Shown here in pieces: positions 27,573 to 36,082 of a stretch of 60,489 nucleotides of DNA; position 1 is the first letter of the stretch; each line of letters begins with the position of its first letter. The translations under genes were made by a program, and so were the position numbers. Origin of the DNA: Candidatus Krumholzibacteriia bacterium (GTDB lineage: Bacteria; Krumholzibacteriota; Krumholzibacteriia; JAJRXK01); the NCBI GenBank assembly GCA_029932915.1, contig JAOZPE010000009.1:15785-76273 (forward strand), written 5' to 3'. Below the pieces are notes generated by a model. The model saw nothing but the letters and a program-made list of their open reading frames with translations. It had not been told where the DNA came from and searched no databases.

Positions 27573-28547
27573 TCAGTCCGAGGAATCCGAGGGCGAAGGC
27601 GGCCGGTGGCGCGTGAGTTTCCTCAGGTAGAAGGTCCGCCCATCGTATTCCAGGGTCACGAGCTTGCCCTCCTGGACCAGGCCCTCGATGAGCTCCATGC
27701 CGGATCCGGCCTTCTCCAGGTAGGCCCGCACCGCATCCTCCCGCATGGGATGGACCGAGGTGATGCCCAGGATGCCCTCCTCCACGTCACCGGTGTAGGC
27801 GAAGCGGTTCCCCTCATAGGCGTTCAGGTACTCCACGGAGAGACCGTGCGCATCGAAGATCTGCCAGGCACGGTTCAGGTGTTCCTCGTCGGGAGCGGTC
27901 ACCCATTTCTCGGCCGGCGGACGGGTGGGAACGCTCAGATAGGAGGTGTCCGGCCGAAGGGACCGCAGGAAGGCCGCGGTCCTCGAGAGTGGGTCGGCCC
28001 CATCGTTGATGCCGGCGACGAGCATCGTCTCGGTGATCAGACGACCGGAGAAGGCAGACGCGAAACTGCGCATGCCCTCGAGGATCGAAGGCAGATGGAG
28101 ACTGCGGTGCGGCCGGTCGATCCTCCTCCACACCTCCTCGTCCACCGTATCCACCTTCAGCGAGACCCAATCGGCCCGGGCGAGATCCTTCCTCACCCCG
28201 GCCTGGTCGATCAGCGTGGCGTTGGTGATGACGGCCAGGGGAATGTCCAGGGGGCGCAGAAGCTCCAGCAGCGTGCCCAGATTCGCATCGAGGGTGGGTT
28301 CACCGTCGGGGACCACGGTGAGATAGTCGATGCTCTCTCCGTGATCGCGGGCACTGCGAACGTGCTCTTCGATCTCTTCGAGCAGATCCTGCGGCGGATG
28401 GAAGTCACGGCGCTCGACGATCACGTCCAGGGAACGGCCCAGCTGGCAGTAGACGCACGAATAGGTACAGATCTTCGGAGGAATGTTGTTGATCCCGATA
28501 CTTCGGCCGAGCCGCCGGGATGGTACCGGGCCGAAAACCCTCATCAT
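27573..28547 (-). CDS. Radical SAM protein (COG0731-like)
   Basis: A 324-aa radical SAM enzyme. The 4Fe-4S cluster motif CxxxCxxC is in CTYSCVYCQLG, preceded by the family-specific PVPSRRLGRSIGINNIPPK. The GEP motif appears as TVVPDGEPTLD, and TNATLI follows. The length and C-terminal region (about 240-324) fit the COG0731-type group of Fe-S oxidoreductases, of which the substrate is unknown. The start at 28547 is one of two adjacent ATGs (MMRVFG) after AAGGAGG; the first lies ten bases downstream of it. First gene of a three-gene set with the methyltransferase and the beta-CASP nuclease, so a role in RNA or protein modification is conceivable. Confidence 0.85.
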   Translation of the reverse strand: MMRVFGPVPSRRLGRSIGINNIPPKICTYSCVYCQLGRSLDVIVERRDFHPPQDLLEEIEEHVRSARDHGESIDYLTVVPDGEPTLDANLGTLLELLRPLDIPLAVITNATLIDQAGVRKDLARADWVSLKVDTVDEEVWRRIDRPHRSLHLPSILEGMRSFASAFSGRLITETMLVAGINDGADPLSRTAAFLRSLRPDTSYLSVPTRPPAEKWVTAPDEEHLNRAWQIFDAHGLSVEYLNAYEGNRFAYTGDVEEGILGITSVHPMREDAVRAYLEKAGSGMELIEGLVQEGKLVTLEYDGRTFYLRKLTRHRPPSPSDSSD

Positions 28548-28829
28548 GACGATGCAACCTCCTTCACTTCTCCCCTTCCCTCCCCGGGATCGAGCGACCG
28601 TACCCACCGGTCATCATGGTAGGCCCGAAGGGGAAAAACAAGCCGAAGCCTCCTCAAATGGCCAAATCGGCCTTTGCCCGGGACCGGCGGCGGCAGCCAC
28701 CTTCTCGTTCTTGCGGCGGTCGGTGGATGGCCGTATCGTCTCAGGCAATCCCCGCATTCTCTTATGTCTGTCATTCTTCTCTGGGTGGCCTGGAGACGTT
28801 CGGGGCCACGACCTTGCAAGGAGGTCTCG

Positions 28830-29555
28830 ATGAGAACCTCGATTCCTTCGGGAGAACGAACCGGAATGAGGACGCTCCTGGGTGTCCTGCTTCTGGGCCT
28901 GGCTCTCTCTCTCGGAGCTTGTTATCCCGGATCGGTCGACAATGCCGCCGAACTCGACCTGGTCCTCACCAACCACGATCCCGACTTCGACTTCACCTCG
29001 ATCCAGACCTATGCCTCTCCGGACAGCCTGATCGACATCGCCGCATTGCTCGATCCCGACTCGGAGGGAAACATCGACCTGACCAAGGCGCAGCAGCAGC
29101 AGATCATCGCCTGGATCGACGCCGAACTGGCCTCCCGCGGTTACCAGAAGGTCGGCTACGAGCAGGGCGATCCGAATCCTCCCGACTTCTTCATGCTTCC
29201 CGGCGTCATCAAGTCGACCACGGTGGTGGTCGGAGGCGGCTGGGGCTGCTACCCCTACTGGGGCTGGTACGGTTGCGGCTACTATCCGTGGTGCTGCTCC
29301 TACGCATACAGCTACGATTCGGGAACCCTGCTGGTCAACCTGGTCCAGCCCTCCGCCGATTCGGATACCACCTACACGGTCCGCTGGAGCGGCGCGTTGA
29401 ACGGCGTGATCTCCACCAGCGTGGCCGACGTGATGGCCCGGATCGAGAGCGGCATCGGACAGATGTTCGCGCAATCCCCCTATCTGACCGCGAACCAACC
29501 GGAATCGAAACAGACGGACGCGGTCTTCCATACGGCGAAGCGAGGTGTCCGATGA
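28830..29555 (+). CDS. DUF4136-type lipoprotein
   Basis: A 241-aa lipoprotein. ATG 28830 has AAGGAGG five bases upstream. The hydrophobic stretch LLGVLLLGLALSLG ends in the lipobox SLGAC (Cys at about residue 28). The mature part has the DUF4136 layout: an FDFTSIQTY segment near the N-terminus, a helical LTKAQQQQIIAWIDAELASRGY region, a glycine/aromatic-rich middle (VVGGGWGCYPYWGWYG) and an ESGIGQMFAQSP end. Such proteins are common in the envelope of Gram-negative bacteria and have no known function. Its stop overlaps the next ATG (ATGA), so the two are translationally coupled. Confidence 0.85.
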   Translation: MRTSIPSGERTGMRTLLGVLLLGLALSLGACYPGSVDNAAELDLVLTNHDPDFDFTSIQTYASPDSLIDIAALLDPDSEGNIDLTKAQQQQIIAWIDAELASRGYQKVGYEQGDPNPPDFFMLPGVIKSTTVVVGGGWGCYPYWGWYGCGYYPWCCSYAYSYDSGTLLVNLVQPSADSDTTYTVRWSGALNGVISTSVADVMARIESGIGQMFAQSPYLTANQPESKQTDAVFHTAKRGVR

Positions 29556-30169
29556 AGCGCACGATCCTTGTGACCGCTCTGGTGGGTCTTCTGCTTCTGC
29601 CGGTGTTGAACGGGCCGGCACATGCACAACGGCATGTGTCCTACGTGGGCGACAACCTGTGGCTGGGAAGCTACAGCGTCGGCTTCCCCATGGGTGACAC
29701 CAAGGACTACATCGGCCAGACCTCATGGCTGGGCTTCGCCATCGAGGGACGCCATTTCACCACTCCAAACCTGACCCTGGGCTTCCTGTCCGGATGGACC
29801 ACCTTCAACGACAAGTCGTACCGCCTCACCGAAGAGGGGACGATGACCCTGTCGGGGGTGCAGGCCCGCTACCTCAACATCTTCCCGCTGCTCGCGAACG
29901 TCTTCTACTATCTGGGCGATCGTGATTCGGCCAACTTCTACTTCGGCCTCGGTGCGGGAACCTACTGGATCGAGCAGCGCACCGAAGTGGGGCTGTGGGC
30001 GGCCACCGAGAACAACTGGCATCTCGGGCTGGCTCCGGAGATCGGAGTGGCCTTCCCCCGCGGGCGCACTTCCATCGTGGTGTCGGCCCGCTACAACTAC
30101 GCTTTCTCCGCCGGCAACGTGGGCAAGGAATCGTGGTTGAGCCTGGGGATCGGCTTCCAGCTCAACTGA
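29552..30169 (+). CDS. Small outer-membrane beta-barrel protein
   Basis: A 205-aa exported protein. Signal peptide MKRTILVTALVGLLLLPVLNG ends in PAHA, an SPase I site. The mature part alternates polar and aromatic residues in short strands (LWLGSYSVGF, LTLGFLSGWTTF, ANFYFGLGAGTYWIEQ, SIVVSARYNYAF) and ends LGIGFQLN, which fits an 8-stranded OmpA/OmpW-like barrel. It is coupled by ATGA to the DUF4136 lipoprotein, so they may form an envelope pair. GAGGTG five bases before the ATG serves as ribosome-binding site. Confidence 0.8.
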   Translation: MKRTILVTALVGLLLLPVLNGPAHAQRHVSYVGDNLWLGSYSVGFPMGDTKDYIGQTSWLGFAIEGRHFTTPNLTLGFLSGWTTFNDKSYRLTEEGTMTLSGVQARYLNIFPLLANVFYYLGDRDSANFYFGLGAGTYWIEQRTEVGLWAATENNWHLGLAPEIGVAFPRGRTSIVVSARYNYAFSAGNVGKESWLSLGIGFQLN

Positions 30170-30246
30170 GCAGGAAGAGGACGGGCCACGGGCGAACGGG
30201 CATCGACCGATACCGGATTCGCCAAGGCAACAAGACCGGACGCATC

Positions 30247-30274
30247 AAGGGCCGCCCCCGGGGGGGCGGCCCTT
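30247..30274 (+). terminator. Terminator after the beta-barrel gene
   Basis: A perfect 12-bp stem (AAGGGCCGCCCC at 30247-30258 with GGGGCGGCCCTT at 30263-30274) around a CGGG loop. The T-stretch that follows is weak (TCCGTT). Its near-symmetry lets it serve the convergent fusion gene that ends at 30298 as well. Confidence 0.7.
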
Positions 30275-30297
30275 TCCGTTGCGCCCCGCATTGCCGT

Positions 30298-32517
30298 TCA
30301 GGCTACCACGTGGATGCGCCCATCCCCCTTCGTGGTGATCCGCCCGATGCACGCCGCCGCGGTGACCCCCCGTTTCTCGAGTTCCTCGAGCAATCGGTCG
30401 GCCTGCTCCTGGCCGACGCTGATCAACAGTCCACCGGAGGTCTGGGCATCGGCCAGCAGGAGATGGTCGATGCGGGTCAGCTCGGCGGCGAAGCCCACCT
30501 GATCGCCGACGTGGGCCAGATTGTTCAAGGTGCCACCGGGCACCGCACCCGCCGCCGCCAGATCACGGGCCGCACGGATCACCGGAACCGCAGACATCGA
30601 GAGTTCCGCCTCCACCCCACTGCCGGCGGTCATCTCCACCAGATGACCCAGCAGACCGAAGCCGGTGATGTCGGTACAGGCATGGACCTCGACCTCCATC
30701 ATCGCCTCGGCTCCGGCGCGGTTCAGGGCCACCATCACCGAGATGGCCTCCTGTGCAGTGGCTTCATCGGCCAGCCCGCTCTTCACCGCGGTCGCGATGA
30801 TTCCCAGACCGAGCGGTTTGGTGAGGATGAGGACGTCACCGACCTGCGCCGTCCGGTTCTCCACGATCCGGTCCGGATGCACGATTCCGGTCACCGCCAG
30901 ACCGAACTTGGGCTCGGTGTCCTCGACGGTGTGGCCGCCGATGATGCTGATCCCCGCTTCGGCCGCCTTGTCCATGGCGCCGGTGAGGATCCGTTCGAGC
31001 ACGCTCATCGGCAGACGTTTGTCGGGAAAGCCCACGATGTTCAGCCCGAACAGGGGCTGGGCGCCCATGGCGTAGATGTCCGAGAGTGAGTTGGCGGCGG
31101 AGATCGCCCCGAACTGGTAGGGGTCGTCGACGATCGGAGTGAAGAAGTCGACGGTCTGGACGATCGCAGTGTTCTCATCGATGCGATACACCGCGGCATC
31201 GTCGGCCGTGTCCCTTCCGACCAGGATCGCCGGATCGACCGCAGGGGGAAGGGAGGCGAGGACTTCCTCCAGGGCCTGCGGGCGCAACTTGCATGCGCAC
31301 CCGAGACCGTGGGTGTAATGGGTCAGCTTGTATTCGCCGGCCTCTCCTTCCACTCCCACCTGCACGGTCTCCGTGGACGGCAGAAGACGCTCTACCGCCT
31401 CGCTCACCACTTCGACCGCCTCGTCCACCTCAGCGGCCGTCGTCCCCCGGCCCACCGAGAAACGCACCGTCCCCATCGCCCACTCGACGGGAAGCTCCAT
31501 GGCCTCCAGGACCGCCGACACATCGATGTCGTCGGCGTGGCACGCGGCACCGGCCGATGCAGCCACCTTCTCGCCGATCTCCGACAGGAGGGTATTCGCC
31601 TCGACCCCGCGGAAGGACACGCTCAGGGTGTTCGGAAGTCTTCGCTCGGGATGACCGTTCAGGCGCAGGATCGACGCATCCAGCCGGTTCTGCAGACCCT
31701 CCCAGAGACGGTCCCGCATTTCCTGGAAGTGCGCTCCGTTCTTCTGGAGATCGCGGGCCGCGACTTCGCAGGCCCGGCCCAGGCCGACGATCTCCAGCAC
31801 GTTCTCCGTCCCCGGCCGCAGGTTGCGTTCGTGATCGGCCCCCTGCATCTGTTTGTCCACAGAAACGCCCCGCCGGATGTAGAGGGCGCCGATGCCCTTC
31901 GGAGCGTAGAGCTTGTGTCCGGCCACCGAGAGCAGATCGACGCCCAGTTTCCGGACATCGACCTCGATCTTTCCCGTCGACTGTGCCGCATCGGTGTGCA
32001 TCAACGCGCCGTGGCGATGGGCGATCTCGGCCAGCTCGGCAATGGGCTGGATCGTGCCCACCTCGTTGTTCGCGTGCATCACCGTCACCAGGGTGGTGTC
32101 GGAGGTGATGGCCTTCTCCAGATCGGCGGGATCGACGAGCCCGTCGCCGTCCACCGGAAGGACGGTCACCCGGAACCCCTCTCGCTCGAGCCAGTGGCAC
32201 ACCTCGATCACCGCCGGATGTTCCACCGCCGAGGTGATGATGTGACGACCGCGCGAGCGCAATGCCAGAGCCGCACCCTTGATCGCGTGGTTGTTGCTCT
32301 CGGTTCCCCCGCTGGTGAAGATCAGCTCGTCCGGCTCACATCCCAACAGCGCGGCCACCTGGCGCCGGGCCTCTTCCACGGCGCGTTTGGCCTCCACTCC
32401 ATAGGGATGCGTGCTCGAGGGATTCCCGAAATGGTCCCGGAGATACGGCGCCATCGCCTCGGCGACTTCCGGGGCGATGGGCGTCGTGGCGTTGTAGTCG
32501 AGATAGATCGGTCTCAT
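30298..32517 (-). CDS. Fusion of NifS/IscS-type cysteine desulfurase and SelD selenophosphate synthase
   Basis: A 739-aa protein joining two selenium-pathway enzymes. Residues 1-385 are a class V aminotransferase-fold desulfurase: NEVGTIQPI, Lys202 in SVAGHKLYAPKG (the PLP lysine) and Cys326 in SAGAACHADD (the nucleophile). Residues about 393-739 are a full-length SelD: the N-terminal LTHYTHGLGCACK has Cys407 and Lys410, equivalent to E. coli SelD Cys17 and Lys20. Cys rather than Sec is used at this site. Further SelD motifs are GRDTADDAAVYRI, DFFTPIVDDPY and LADAQTSGGLL. A desulfurase that also cleaves selenocysteine could pass Se directly to SelD, which makes monoselenophosphate with ATP. 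No selA, selB or tRNA-Sec is in the window. Confidence 0.92.
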   Translation of the reverse strand: MRPIYLDYNATTPIAPEVAEAMAPYLRDHFGNPSSTHPYGVEAKRAVEEARRQVAALLGCEPDELIFTSGGTESNNHAIKGAALALRSRGRHIITSAVEHPAVIEVCHWLEREGFRVTVLPVDGDGLVDPADLEKAITSDTTLVTVMHANNEVGTIQPIAELAEIAHRHGALMHTDAAQSTGKIEVDVRKLGVDLLSVAGHKLYAPKGIGALYIRRGVSVDKQMQGADHERNLRPGTENVLEIVGLGRACEVAARDLQKNGAHFQEMRDRLWEGLQNRLDASILRLNGHPERRLPNTLSVSFRGVEANTLLSEIGEKVAASAGAACHADDIDVSAVLEAMELPVEWAMGTVRFSVGRGTTAAEVDEAVEVVSEAVERLLPSTETVQVGVEGEAGEYKLTHYTHGLGCACKLRPQALEEVLASLPPAVDPAILVGRDTADDAAVYRIDENTAIVQTVDFFTPIVDDPYQFGAISAANSLSDIYAMGAQPLFGLNIVGFPDKRLPMSVLERILTGAMDKAAEAGISIIGGHTVEDTEPKFGLAVTGIVHPDRIVENRTAQVGDVLILTKPLGLGIIATAVKSGLADEATAQEAISVMVALNRAGAEAMMEVEVHACTDITGFGLLGHLVEMTAGSGVEAELSMSAVPVIRAARDLAAAGAVPGGTLNNLAHVGDQVGFAAELTRIDHLLLADAQTSGGLLISVGQEQADRLLEELEKRGVTAAACIGRITTKGDGRIHVVA

Positions 32518-32582
32518 GGTGCAGGGATCGTCGTCATTGCCGGCGTCGAAGTCAACCGCCCGCGCCGGGGGACGAATGCCGA

Positions 32583-32654
32583 GTCCCAGGTATTGCCATC
32601 CGGCGGGTCCCAGGTGTCGCCAGCCGGCGGGTCCCAGGTGTCGCCATCCGATAT
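32583..32654. repeat. Three tandem copies of a 24-base unit
   Basis: The sequence GTCCCAGGTRTYGCCA starts at 32583, 32607 and 32631, an exact 24-base period; the first copy differs at a few bases. It fills most of the gap between the stop of the membrane protein at 32689 and the start of the desulfurase-SelD gene at 32517. Period and copy number equal those of the repeat at 10925, but the unit sequence is different. Confidence 0.85.
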
Positions 32655-32688
32655 ATGTCCGCCGGAAGGCCGCCCACGGAAAGGGAAC

Positions 32689-33411
32689 TCAGCCCCGCTC
32701 CTCTCTCTCCTCCGGCTGCATCCGGCTCAACAGGGCTACCCCGCTGGCGAGGAGAGGGCCCAGGAACAGGATCAGCACCTGGATGCGGCCCTTCCCGGTC
32801 GGATCCCCGCGAAAGGCGTCGGCCAGACCGAAGAACCAGAAGAAGAAGACCGAGACCGCCAGGAGGAACACACCGGTCGCCTTCGGCCATCGCCGGGCGG
32901 CAAGGGCCGCGGCCACGAAGGGCAGGGCCAGCAGGCTCTGCATGAGCGTGCCCGTCCAATCTCCCCCACCGGCCAGGAGATTGAAGACCAGCCAGAGGAT
33001 TCCGAAGATCCAGAGGATGCGGGCCGCCGTCCTGTGGGCTCCCCAGTACGAGAAGAGGCTGCTCAACAGCCAGGTGAACCACATCACGATCAACACGTCC
33101 TCGACCAGGGCGCCGGGATGCGCCAGGCTCGGGTGGGCGGAACGGAACCAGGCCACCAGCAGGAAGGTGAACAGGCCGCCGGCCAGGTAGGCGTGGTAGC
33201 CGGCCCTTCGGGCTGCCTCCATCTCGAACTCGTCCTTGTCGTGCAACACCCCCACCTCACGGAGGATGCCGGGCAGGAACATGCCCACCGCGGCGATGGC
33301 GACGAATCCCCAGTCGAGCGCGGTCAAGGCGAAACCGGCCACGACCAGAACCGAGGCGATCAGGGTGGCCGGTGACGGACGCCAGCCGCCGATGCGAAAC
33401 TCACCGGACAT
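32689..33411 (-). CDS. Membrane protein with XRE repressor partner (hypothetical)
   Basis: A 240-aa protein with about seven hydrophobic helices. The loop LHDKDEFEMEAARRAGYHAYL, between helices 2 and 3, resembles the KDEREREI-type loop of the DUF2178 membrane proteins that are usually encoded next to small XRE regulators. The ATG of this gene overlaps the TGA of the repressor (ATGA at 33410), so the two are translationally coupled. Function unknown; these pairs are thought to be small sensory or stress modules. I judge the family by layout and context rather than by a diagnostic motif. Confidence 0.75.
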   Translation of the reverse strand: MSGEFRIGGWRPSPATLIASVLVVAGFALTALDWGFVAIAAVGMFLPGILREVGVLHDKDEFEMEAARRAGYHAYLAGGLFTFLLVAWFRSAHPSLAHPGALVEDVLIVMWFTWLLSSLFSYWGAHRTAARILWIFGILWLVFNLLAGGGDWTGTLMQSLLALPFVAAALAARRWPKATGVFLLAVSVFFFWFFGLADAFRGDPTGKGRIQVLILFLGPLLASGVALLSRMQPEEREERG

Positions 33412-33683
33412 CAGCTTTCTCCTTTGCTCTTGGAAGGCTCGTCGTCTTCGGGATGGGAGATCCCGGACGTCTCTTCCAGCGAGAACAGATCCTCGACCGC
33501 CACCTCGAAGACGGCGGCCAGGCGCAGGGCCAACCCGATGGTGGGGTTGTACCGGCCCTTCTCGATGGAGAGAATGGTCTGCCGGCTCACCCCCACCCGT
33601 TCGGCGAGCTCCTGCTGGGTCATCCCGCCGGCAAGCAAGCGATGTTTCTTCAAGTGGTTGTGGATCTGGACCTTGGGTTTCAT
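33411..33683 (-). CDS. XRE-family (Cro/C1-type) helix-turn-helix regulator
   Basis: A 90-aa regulator of the YozG-like type. The HTH occupies about residues 10-65: MTQQELAERVGVSRQTILSIEKGRYNPTIGLALRLA, with the recognition helix SRQTILSIEKG. The C-terminal 20 residues are acidic and probably disordered. A near-consensus promoter lies directly upstream (TTGACA-17-TACATT) and leaves only six bases between the -10 box and the ATG. Transcription would then start at or next to the A of the ATG. I see no Shine-Dalgarno sequence, so the mRNA may be leaderless. An inverted repeat in the promoter spacer suggests self-repression. Confidence 0.9.
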   Translation of the reverse strand: MKPKVQIHNHLKKHRLLAGGMTQQELAERVGVSRQTILSIEKGRYNPTIGLALRLAAVFEVAVEDLFSLEETSGISHPEDDEPSKSKGES

Positions 33684-33689
33684 GCCCTG

Positions 33690-33718
33690 AATGTACAGTA
33701 ACCTTTACCTTATGTCAA
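33690..33718 (-). promoter_or_regulatory. Sigma-70-like promoter and putative operator of the XRE gene
   Basis: On the minus strand TTGACA (33713-33718), a 17-base spacer and TACATT (33690-33695) match the housekeeping promoter consensus in 10 of 12 positions. The spacer contains an inverted repeat GTAA-N3-TTAC (33698-33708), a good place for a dimeric repressor to block RNA polymerase. Predicted transcription start coincides with the ATG at 33683. The rest of 33684-33979, to the lipoprotein start on the plus strand, is AT-richer than its surroundings near 33720 and holds no further gene. Confidence 0.7.
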
Positions 33719-33979
33719 GCTTACTTTCCATCTTTTTCTTCCAGGAAAGCGGCTCCGCCACCCTGTCCCTGCTAGCCATCCGCTGCTCTCGTCCGCGGTG
33801 GGAGCAGCGGGAAACAAGGAAATGACAAGACCCTCCCCAAGGGGGTATAGGGTATGCACAGGAGGCCTCGGGTCTTCTCAATTCGCTCCCAACCGGTACC
33901 GATTGACCGCTTATTCCCCAGGAGCGACCAATTCCGACCGGCCGTCGGCGGCCGGTTTCTCCTTGGAGGTGCTGCAACC

Positions 33980-35986
33980 ATGCGTGTGTCCGCCACCCGA
34001 ATTGCCTTGGGGATCTCCCTCTTGGCGACCCTGTCGATCGCCACTTCCTGTGGAAGCGACGATCCCACCACTCCCGGGGGCGACACGACCGCTCCCACCG
34101 TCGTCAGCACCGTTCCGGCCAACGGCGCAACGGACGTCGCCACCAACAGCGTGGTGACGGTCGTCTTCAGTGAGGCCATGGAGAAGAACTCGGCCGACAG
34201 CACGAGCGTCACCATGGCCCCGGCGGTCATCACCTCCCTGCAGTGGAGCGGCGACCACACCCTGACCATCCTCCATGACGAGTGGCCGGGAGACTCCAAC
34301 GTGACCGTGACCCTGGGCACCGGCCTGAGCGATCTGGCCGGCAACCACCTTGCGGCCGCCTATACCTTCTCGTTCACCGTATCGATCCCCGACACGACTG
34401 CACCGACTGTCATCAGTCGCACGCCGGCCGACGGCGCGACCGGTGTGCCGCAGGACGAGGACATCGTCCTCGTCTTCGACGAGGCCATGCAGGCCACCCT
34501 CGACAGCCAGGCCGTGAGCCTCTCGACGGGCACGATCACCGCCATGAACTGGACCGATGATCACACCTTCGTGGCCTCGCACAGCGTCTGGCCCGAGGAG
34601 ACCACGGTCCAGGTGACCATGCATCCGAGCTTCCTCGACCTGGCGGGCAACGCCGTCGAGGCCAGCACCTGGTCGTTCACCACGGCCACCGACACCATCC
34701 CGCCCGAAGTCATCTCCCTCAGCCCCGGAATCGCCGAGACCAACGTCGGCGTCGATCAGGACGTCACCATTGGGTTCTCCGAGCCGATGGATCAGAGCTC
34801 GATGACCGGCAACATCCTTCTCAGCCACGGTACGATCACGGGTATGGACTGGCCGGACGATGTCACCGTCGTCGTCCACCACGACACCTGGCCCTATGAC
34901 ACCGACATCACCGTGACGGTCCTGCCGGGGGTCAAGGATCTGGCCGGCAACGAGATGGGGCATCCCAACAGCTGGATGTTCACCACCGGCCCGCCCGACA
35001 CGACGCCTCCGACCATTCTCTCCATCGCCCCTGCCGACGGCTCGGTCATCGACCCCGGCACCTCGCAGGTCGTGATCACCTTCAGCGAACCCATCGATCC
35101 CGACAGCTTCCAGGCCAGTGAGATCAACGCCCAGATGATGGCCTACCTCGTGGACGAAGAGGACAACTGGTCACCGGATGGAACGGTCCTCACCGTCCAC
35201 CTGAATGCGCCGCTGCCGGCGGGCCTGCCCCTGCACGCGATCATCGCATCGTTCGTCGATCTGGCGGGCAATCCCAACACTTCACCGACCACCTGGGACG
35301 TGACCGTCGCCGGTGTGGCCGACGACTTCCCGGTGAACGACACCCTGGTCTATGGCTTCGTCCGCCAGGAAACCGATCAGGACAACCCGGTCTGGGACGG
35401 GAAGTGGCGGTACGAGTTCAACCGCTTCCAGTGGGAAGACAACCAGGAGGACTTCCGGCGTCTCTACATGGACGATCCGGATGCGACGGCCACCGACTGG
35501 GACTACATGAGCAAGTTGAGCGATCGCCTCATGTTCCGTGGCTTCCGTGAACACGACGAGGAAAGCTCGACGGACAACGATTACATGTTCACCCCAGCGG
35601 TCCAGTACATGGCTCTGCCGATCTCGATCGGGATGTTCTGGAGCGGCGTGTCGTATATCACCACCGACGACGGAACGGTGACCCTGAACTACAATGTGCA
35701 GGTCCCCGCCGGCTTCACCGATGTGGACATCCCGGGCGTGGTCATGGAGAAGAGGGCGCTGGCCGAGGAAGGCGATATGCGCATCTTCTGGAGCCATTGC
35801 TACTCCCTGTACCTCTACCACGACATGATCATGGATGGTGACACCCTAGAGGTGGGGATCGATACCCTGCGGGTGGCTCCGGCAATCGGCATCGTCCAGA
35901 CCCGCAGCCACGGGGACGATTACACCGATGACACGTGGTCGTGGGAAAATTCCATCCTGTTCTCCATCGAAACGATCGGAGACTAG
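33980..35986 (+). CDS. Lipoprotein with bacterial Ig-like (SbsA/Big_5) repeats
   Basis: A 668-aa protein with lipobox IATSC (Cys at about residue 24) followed by an acidic, proline/threonine-rich linker. Four Ig-like domains follow, each beginning with DTTAPTVVS-type strands and carrying the pattern PADGATGV...VFDEAM...LDLAGN (about 32-130, 135-230, 235-335, 340-440). These are the SbsA Ig-like domains found in surface and adhesin proteins. The C-terminal 220 residues form an acidic beta-rich domain (FVRQETDQDNPVWDGKWRYEF) that I do not recognise. ATG 33980 has TGGAGG ten bases upstream. Likely a surface-exposed, outer-membrane-anchored protein; the many Asp residues suggest calcium binding. 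Confidence 0.85.
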   Translation: MRVSATRIALGISLLATLSIATSCGSDDPTTPGGDTTAPTVVSTVPANGATDVATNSVVTVVFSEAMEKNSADSTSVTMAPAVITSLQWSGDHTLTILHDEWPGDSNVTVTLGTGLSDLAGNHLAAAYTFSFTVSIPDTTAPTVISRTPADGATGVPQDEDIVLVFDEAMQATLDSQAVSLSTGTITAMNWTDDHTFVASHSVWPEETTVQVTMHPSFLDLAGNAVEASTWSFTTATDTIPPEVISLSPGIAETNVGVDQDVTIGFSEPMDQSSMTGNILLSHGTITGMDWPDDVTVVVHHDTWPYDTDITVTVLPGVKDLAGNEMGHPNSWMFTTGPPDTTPPTILSIAPADGSVIDPGTSQVVITFSEPIDPDSFQASEINAQMMAYLVDEEDNWSPDGTVLTVHLNAPLPAGLPLHAIIASFVDLAGNPNTSPTTWDVTVAGVADDFPVNDTLVYGFVRQETDQDNPVWDGKWRYEFNRFQWEDNQEDFRRLYMDDPDATATDWDYMSKLSDRLMFRGFREHDEESSTDNDYMFTPAVQYMALPISIGMFWSGVSYITTDDGTVTLNYNVQVPAGFTDVDIPGVVMEKRALAEEGDMRIFWSHCYSLYLYHDMIMDGDTLEVGIDTLRVAPAIGIVQTRSHGDDYTDDTWSWENSILFSIETIGD

Positions 35987-36001
35987 TTCGCCTCCTTCCC
36001 C

Positions 36002-36033
36002 GGCTCCGGAATCCCTCGCTGGATTCCGGAGCC
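36002..36033 (+). terminator. Perfect 13-bp hairpin after the Ig-like lipoprotein
   Basis: GGCTCCGGAATCC (36002-36014) and GGATTCCGGAGCC (36021-36033) form an uninterrupted stem around a 6-base loop, starting 16 bases after the lipoprotein stop. The following bases (CACCTTCGCT) have no T-run, so termination may be partial and leave some readthrough into the small barrel gene. Confidence 0.65.
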
Positions 36034-36082
36034 CACCTTCGCTCGCTTCACAGAATCCCCCTGGATCCTTCCGGAGGTCTCG

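Noticed and set aside
30298-32517. SelD half as a selenoprotein itself
   Set aside because: The active-site codon encodes Cys407 (GCAC), not UGA.
32583-32654. Coding sequence for the repeat peptide MATPGTRR
   Set aside because: The open frame through it has no start signal and overlaps the real membrane-protein gene in another frame.
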